From Anaerolineae bacterium (GTDB lineage Bacteria; Chloroflexota; Anaerolineae; J102), in the NCBI GenBank assembly GCA_026985975.1, contig JALSPL010000170.1, positions 1-14,436 on the forward strand: a stretch of 14,436 bases of DNA, given 5' to 3'. This document shows, piece by piece, positions 12,402-14,436 of the stretch. The notes below the pieces were generated by a model. It did no database searches, was not told where the DNA came from, and was given only the letters and a program-made list of their open reading frames with translations. The number at the start of each line of letters is the position of its first letter. Position 1 is the first letter of the stretch. Position numbers and translations under genes: made by a program.

Positions 12402-13457
12402 ATGACGCTTCACGAACTCATCTCCTCGATCCCACCCCTAGACGAAGCCGCCATGGCCGCGGCCCGGGAACGACAGGATCAGCTCACCAAGCCTCAGGGC
12501 AGCCTGGGACGGCTGGAAGAGCTTTCCATTCGCATCGCAGGCATCACCGGCCAGGCCCGGCCCGTCATCAAAGATAAAGTCATCACCGTCATGGCGGGCG
12601 ATCATGGCGTGGTGGCCGAGGGCGTCAGCGCCTTTCCCCAGGAGGTGACCCCGCAGATGGTGATGAACTTCCTGCACGGCGGCGCCGCCATCAATGTGCT
12701 GGCCCGACACGTGGGCGCGCGGGTGGTGGTCGTCGATATGGGCGTGGCTGCGGACCTGCCCGCAGTTCCCGGCCTGGTGAACAAGAAGATCGCCTACGGC
12801 GCAGCCAACATGGCCCAGGGCCCGGCCATGACCCGCGAGCAGGCCGAGCAGGCGCTGCTGGCCGGGGCCGATGTGGTTTTGTCGCAGTTGAAGCAGGGAT
12901 TGGACATTTTGGGCACGGGCGATATGGGCATCGGCAACACCACGCCCTCCGCGGCCATCGCCGCCGCGATGACAGGGAAAGATCCCGCTATCATCGTCGG
13001 TCGGGGAACGGGCCTGGATGACGCGGGGGTGCAGAACAAGATCGAAGTGGTGCGCCGCGCCCTGTCCGTCAATCAGCCGGATATGGATGACGCCCTGGAT
13101 GTGCTGGCCAAAGTGGGCGGATTCGAGATCGCGGGCCTGGCTGGGGCTATCCTGGCCGCGGCCGCTAACCGCGTGCCCGTCATGGTGGATGGCTTCATTT
13201 CCACCGCCGCCGCCATGATCGCGGTGGGGCTGGCGGCGCCAGCCCGCGAGTATCTCTTTGCCAGCCACCATTCCCAGGAGCAGGGGCATGGCGTCATGCT
13301 GGACTGGCTGGGCCTGAAACCGCTGCTGGACCTGGATTTGCGTCTGGGCGAGGGCTCAGGCGCGGCTCTGGGCCTCTCGCTGGCCGAGGCCGCCTGCAAG
13401 GTGCTGGATGAAATGGCCACCTTCGCCGAAGCCGCTGTCGCGGGCAAAAACCAATAA
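12402..13457 (+). CDS. cobT: Nicotinate-nucleotide--dimethylbenzimidazole phosphoribosyltransferase
   Basis: This 351-residue cytosolic enzyme moves phosphoribose from nicotinate mononucleotide to a lower-ligand base such as dimethylbenzimidazole, making the alpha-ribazole phosphate needed for the nucleotide loop of cobamides. Diagnostic stretches are LTKPQGSLGRLE (28-39), MAGDHGVVAEGVSAFPQEVT (64-83), GTGDMGIGNTTP (171-182), the GRGTGLDD loop (200-207) and LGEGSGA with the catalytic Glu at 317. The usual length is about 350, so it is complete. An in-frame upstream ATG at 12264 lies in the leader; ATG 12402 is preferred because AAGGAG (12386-12391) precedes it and the protein then begins like other CobT. 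It is the first gene after the cobalamin riboswitch and leads an operon with cobS and a probable cbiZ. Confidence 0.97.
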   Translation: MTLHELISSIPPLDEAAMAAARERQDQLTKPQGSLGRLEELSIRIAGITGQARPVIKDKVITVMAGDHGVVAEGVSAFPQEVTPQMVMNFLHGGAAINVLARHVGARVVVVDMGVAADLPAVPGLVNKKIAYGAANMAQGPAMTREQAEQALLAGADVVLSQLKQGLDILGTGDMGIGNTTPSAAIAAAMTGKDPAIIVGRGTGLDDAGVQNKIEVVRRALSVNQPDMDDALDVLAKVGGFEIAGLAGAILAAAANRVPVMVDGFISTAAAMIAVGLAAPAREYLFASHHSQEQGHGVMLDWLGLKPLLDLDLRLGEGSGAALGLSLAEAACKVLDEMATFAEAAVAGKNQ

Positions 13458-13463
13458 TCAGTG

Positions 13464-13483
13464 GGCAGTAAACAGTAATCAGT
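13464..13483 (+). repeat. CAGT-type repeat, left copy of an inverted pair flanking cobS
   Basis: GGCAGTAAACAGTAATCAGT occurs here, in the 41-nt gap between cobT and cobS. It matches the reverse complement of 14307-14326 at 18 of 20 positions. The unit is built from repeated CAGT(A/C) tetramer-like blocks. Confidence 0.6.
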
Positions 13484-13498
13484 CTGAGGCGTCCCGTC

Positions 13499-14233
13499 AT
13501 GCTCTCCTCCCTCCTCACCGCCTTCAACTTCCTCACCATCTTGCCCCTGCCCTGGCGCGATACCAGCCAGCAGAGCCTGGGCCAGGCGGTGGGATGGTTT
13601 CCACTGGTGGGATTAGCCATCGGCGTCGTCCTGGCCGGACTGGATTGGGGCCTGAGCCAGTTTTTGCCGTCCGGCGTCACCGCCGTGCTGGTGATGATCG
13701 CGTGGCTGTTGGCCAGCGGCGCCATCCACTTCGACGGCTTTCTCGATTCGTGCGACGGCCTGTTCGGGGGCAAGACGCCCGTGCAGCGGCTGGAGATCAT
13801 GCGAGACCATCGGGTGGGCGCGTTTGCAGTGGCGGGCGGCGGCCTGCTGTTGTTGTTGCGATACAGTGCATTGACGGGGCTGCCTCTCCGCACCATCCCT
13901 TTGCTGCTGGCTCTGGCGCTGAGCCGCTGGGCCATGTCTCTGGCCATCGTCTTTTTTCCCTACGCCCGCAAACAAGGTCTGGGCCGGGCCATGAAGGATC
14001 ACGCCCGCTGGCCCCAGGCTCTGCAGGCCACCCTCATCGCCCTGGTCGCGGCCTGGTTCATCGGCGGCGTTTCGGGACTGATGGCTATGGTGACCGCGGG
14101 CGTGGTCATGATCCTGGCTGCGCTCTTCATCCGCACCCGCATCCCCGGCCTCACCGGCGACAGCTACGGCGCCATCAACGAACTGGTCGAGGCGGCAGTC
14201 CTGGTCTTTTTCACTACATTGTTTTGGCGTTAG
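13499..14233 (+). CDS. cobS: Adenosylcobinamide-GDP ribazoletransferase (cobalamin synthase)
   Basis: This 244-residue integral membrane enzyme joins adenosylcobinamide-GDP to alpha-ribazole or its 5'-phosphate, the last assembly step of cobamides, acting on the product of CobT. Family motifs are HFDGFLDSCDGLFGG (77-91, with the acidic D79, D83 and D86 in the metal-binding region), EIMRDHRVGAFA (99-110) and GLTGDSYGAINELVE (217-231). Several membrane helices are visible, for example 33-51, 60-76, 108-124, 132-151 and 176-212. The length is typical. It lies 41 nt after cobT with a weak GAGG Shine-Dalgarno and a CAGT-type repeat in the gap. No cobU/cobP (the kinase/guanylyltransferase that makes the GDP-activated substrate) is in the window, so it must be elsewhere. 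Confidence 0.97.
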   Translation: MLSSLLTAFNFLTILPLPWRDTSQQSLGQAVGWFPLVGLAIGVVLAGLDWGLSQFLPSGVTAVLVMIAWLLASGAIHFDGFLDSCDGLFGGKTPVQRLEIMRDHRVGAFAVAGGGLLLLLRYSALTGLPLRTIPLLLALALSRWAMSLAIVFFPYARKQGLGRAMKDHARWPQALQATLIALVAAWFIGGVSGLMAMVTAGVVMILAALFIRTRIPGLTGDSYGAINELVEAAVLVFFTTLFWR

Positions 14234-14306
14234 ACTGATAATCACTTATCGCTGATGCGTACAAACAGCGTGACTGTTGGCCAGATGTTCTGACTGATGA
14301 CTGCTC

Positions 14307-14326
14307 ACTGATTACTGAATACTGCC
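14307..14326 (-). repeat. CAGT-type repeat, right copy of an inverted pair flanking cobS
   Basis: This stretch of 14234-14326 is the reverse complement of the left copy at 13464-13483 (18 of 20 positions), and nearby ACTGATGACTGCTCACTG (14293-14310) extends the same pattern. It ends one base before the next gene's ATG, which therefore has no ordinary Shine-Dalgarno. Confidence 0.6.
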
Positions 14327-14436
14327 ATGTTTCCCTTTCCCGGCGTCACCCTCGACCAGAATGACGAAGCGCTGATCCTGCGCAGCGACGCGCCCCTGCA
14401 CATGCTCTCCTCGGCGGTTGTGGGGGGCGGTTTTCT
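14327..14436 (+). CDS. cbiZ: Start of a probable adenosylcobinamide amidohydrolase, cut by the window edge
   Basis: The first 36 residues begin MFPFPGVTLDQNDEALILRS and contain LSSAVVGGGF, which resembles the N-terminal part of CbiZ proteins. CbiZ cleaves the aminopropanol linkage of adenosylcobinamide to adenosylcobyric acid, which lets the cell rebuild foreign corrinoids with its own lower ligand. The position directly after cobT and cobS under a cobalamin riboswitch supports this strongly. The catalytic region is beyond the window, so the call rests on a short match plus context. The ATG follows a CAGT-type repeat with no visible Shine-Dalgarno, so it may depend on coupling to cobS or on a different start. 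Confidence 0.65.
   Translation, partial: MFPFPGVTLDQNDEALILRSDAPLHMLSSAVVGGGF

Noticed and set aside
12438..13289. Long minus-strand open frame of 283 codons across cobT
   Set aside because: It is antisense to a clear cobT, rich in His/Gly as expected for the reverse frame of GC-rich coding DNA, and matches no family.

Overview
The window looks like chromosome from a GC-rich bacterium, most likely a member of the Chloroflexota (Anaerolineae/Caldilineae-like). This is inferred from style and gene content: lipoprotein and LysM proteins with long Pro/Thr 'PTPTP' linkers, a DUF3048 lipoprotein, a tail-anchored DUF362 protein, paired HSP20 genes and a short cobalamin-salvage cluster. No rRNA, tRNA, transposase or CRISPR array is visible, so the placement is tentative.

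Left part (1-4285). A gene fragment ends at 154. A lipoprotein with a C-terminal membrane segment overlaps a short-chain dehydrogenase. Next comes an unusual protein that joins a possible degenerate nuclease-like domain to a PcrA-type C-terminal Tudor domain. On the minus strand follow a divergent Lgt-like membrane protein, a TlpA-like thioredoxin two bases upstream of it, and a MerR/excisionase-type regulator with its own all-helical C-terminal domain.

Heat-shock block (4286-5652). An AT-rich divergent promoter region carries a tandem 9-bp direct repeat with 11-bp periodicity. It separates the regulator from two HSP20 genes, which have an intercistronic hairpin and end at a strong intrinsic terminator.

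Envelope block (5797-11832). A near-consensus promoter precedes a DUF3048 lipoprotein and a DUF362 protein with a C-terminal membrane anchor, closed by a hairpin terminator. An MscS-type channel begins only 17 nt after that hairpin stem and overlaps, by ATGA, a two-part protein. The first part of that protein looks like an amidohydrolase that has lost its catalytic barrel; the second part is faintly nuclease-like. A convergent two-LysM membrane protein overlaps it by 4 nt.

Cobalamin block (11988-14436). A promoter with 17-bp spacing leads directly into a cobalamin riboswitch. Its expression platform has four short elements (CCCTG, CAGGG, CCCTG, CAGGG) that can pair 1:2+3:4 (terminator) or 2:3 (antiterminator). 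It controls cobT, cobS and the start of a probable cbiZ, a set that suits salvage and remodelling of corrinoids with lower-ligand attachment. Small dispersed-type repeats lie in the leader and on both sides of cobS.
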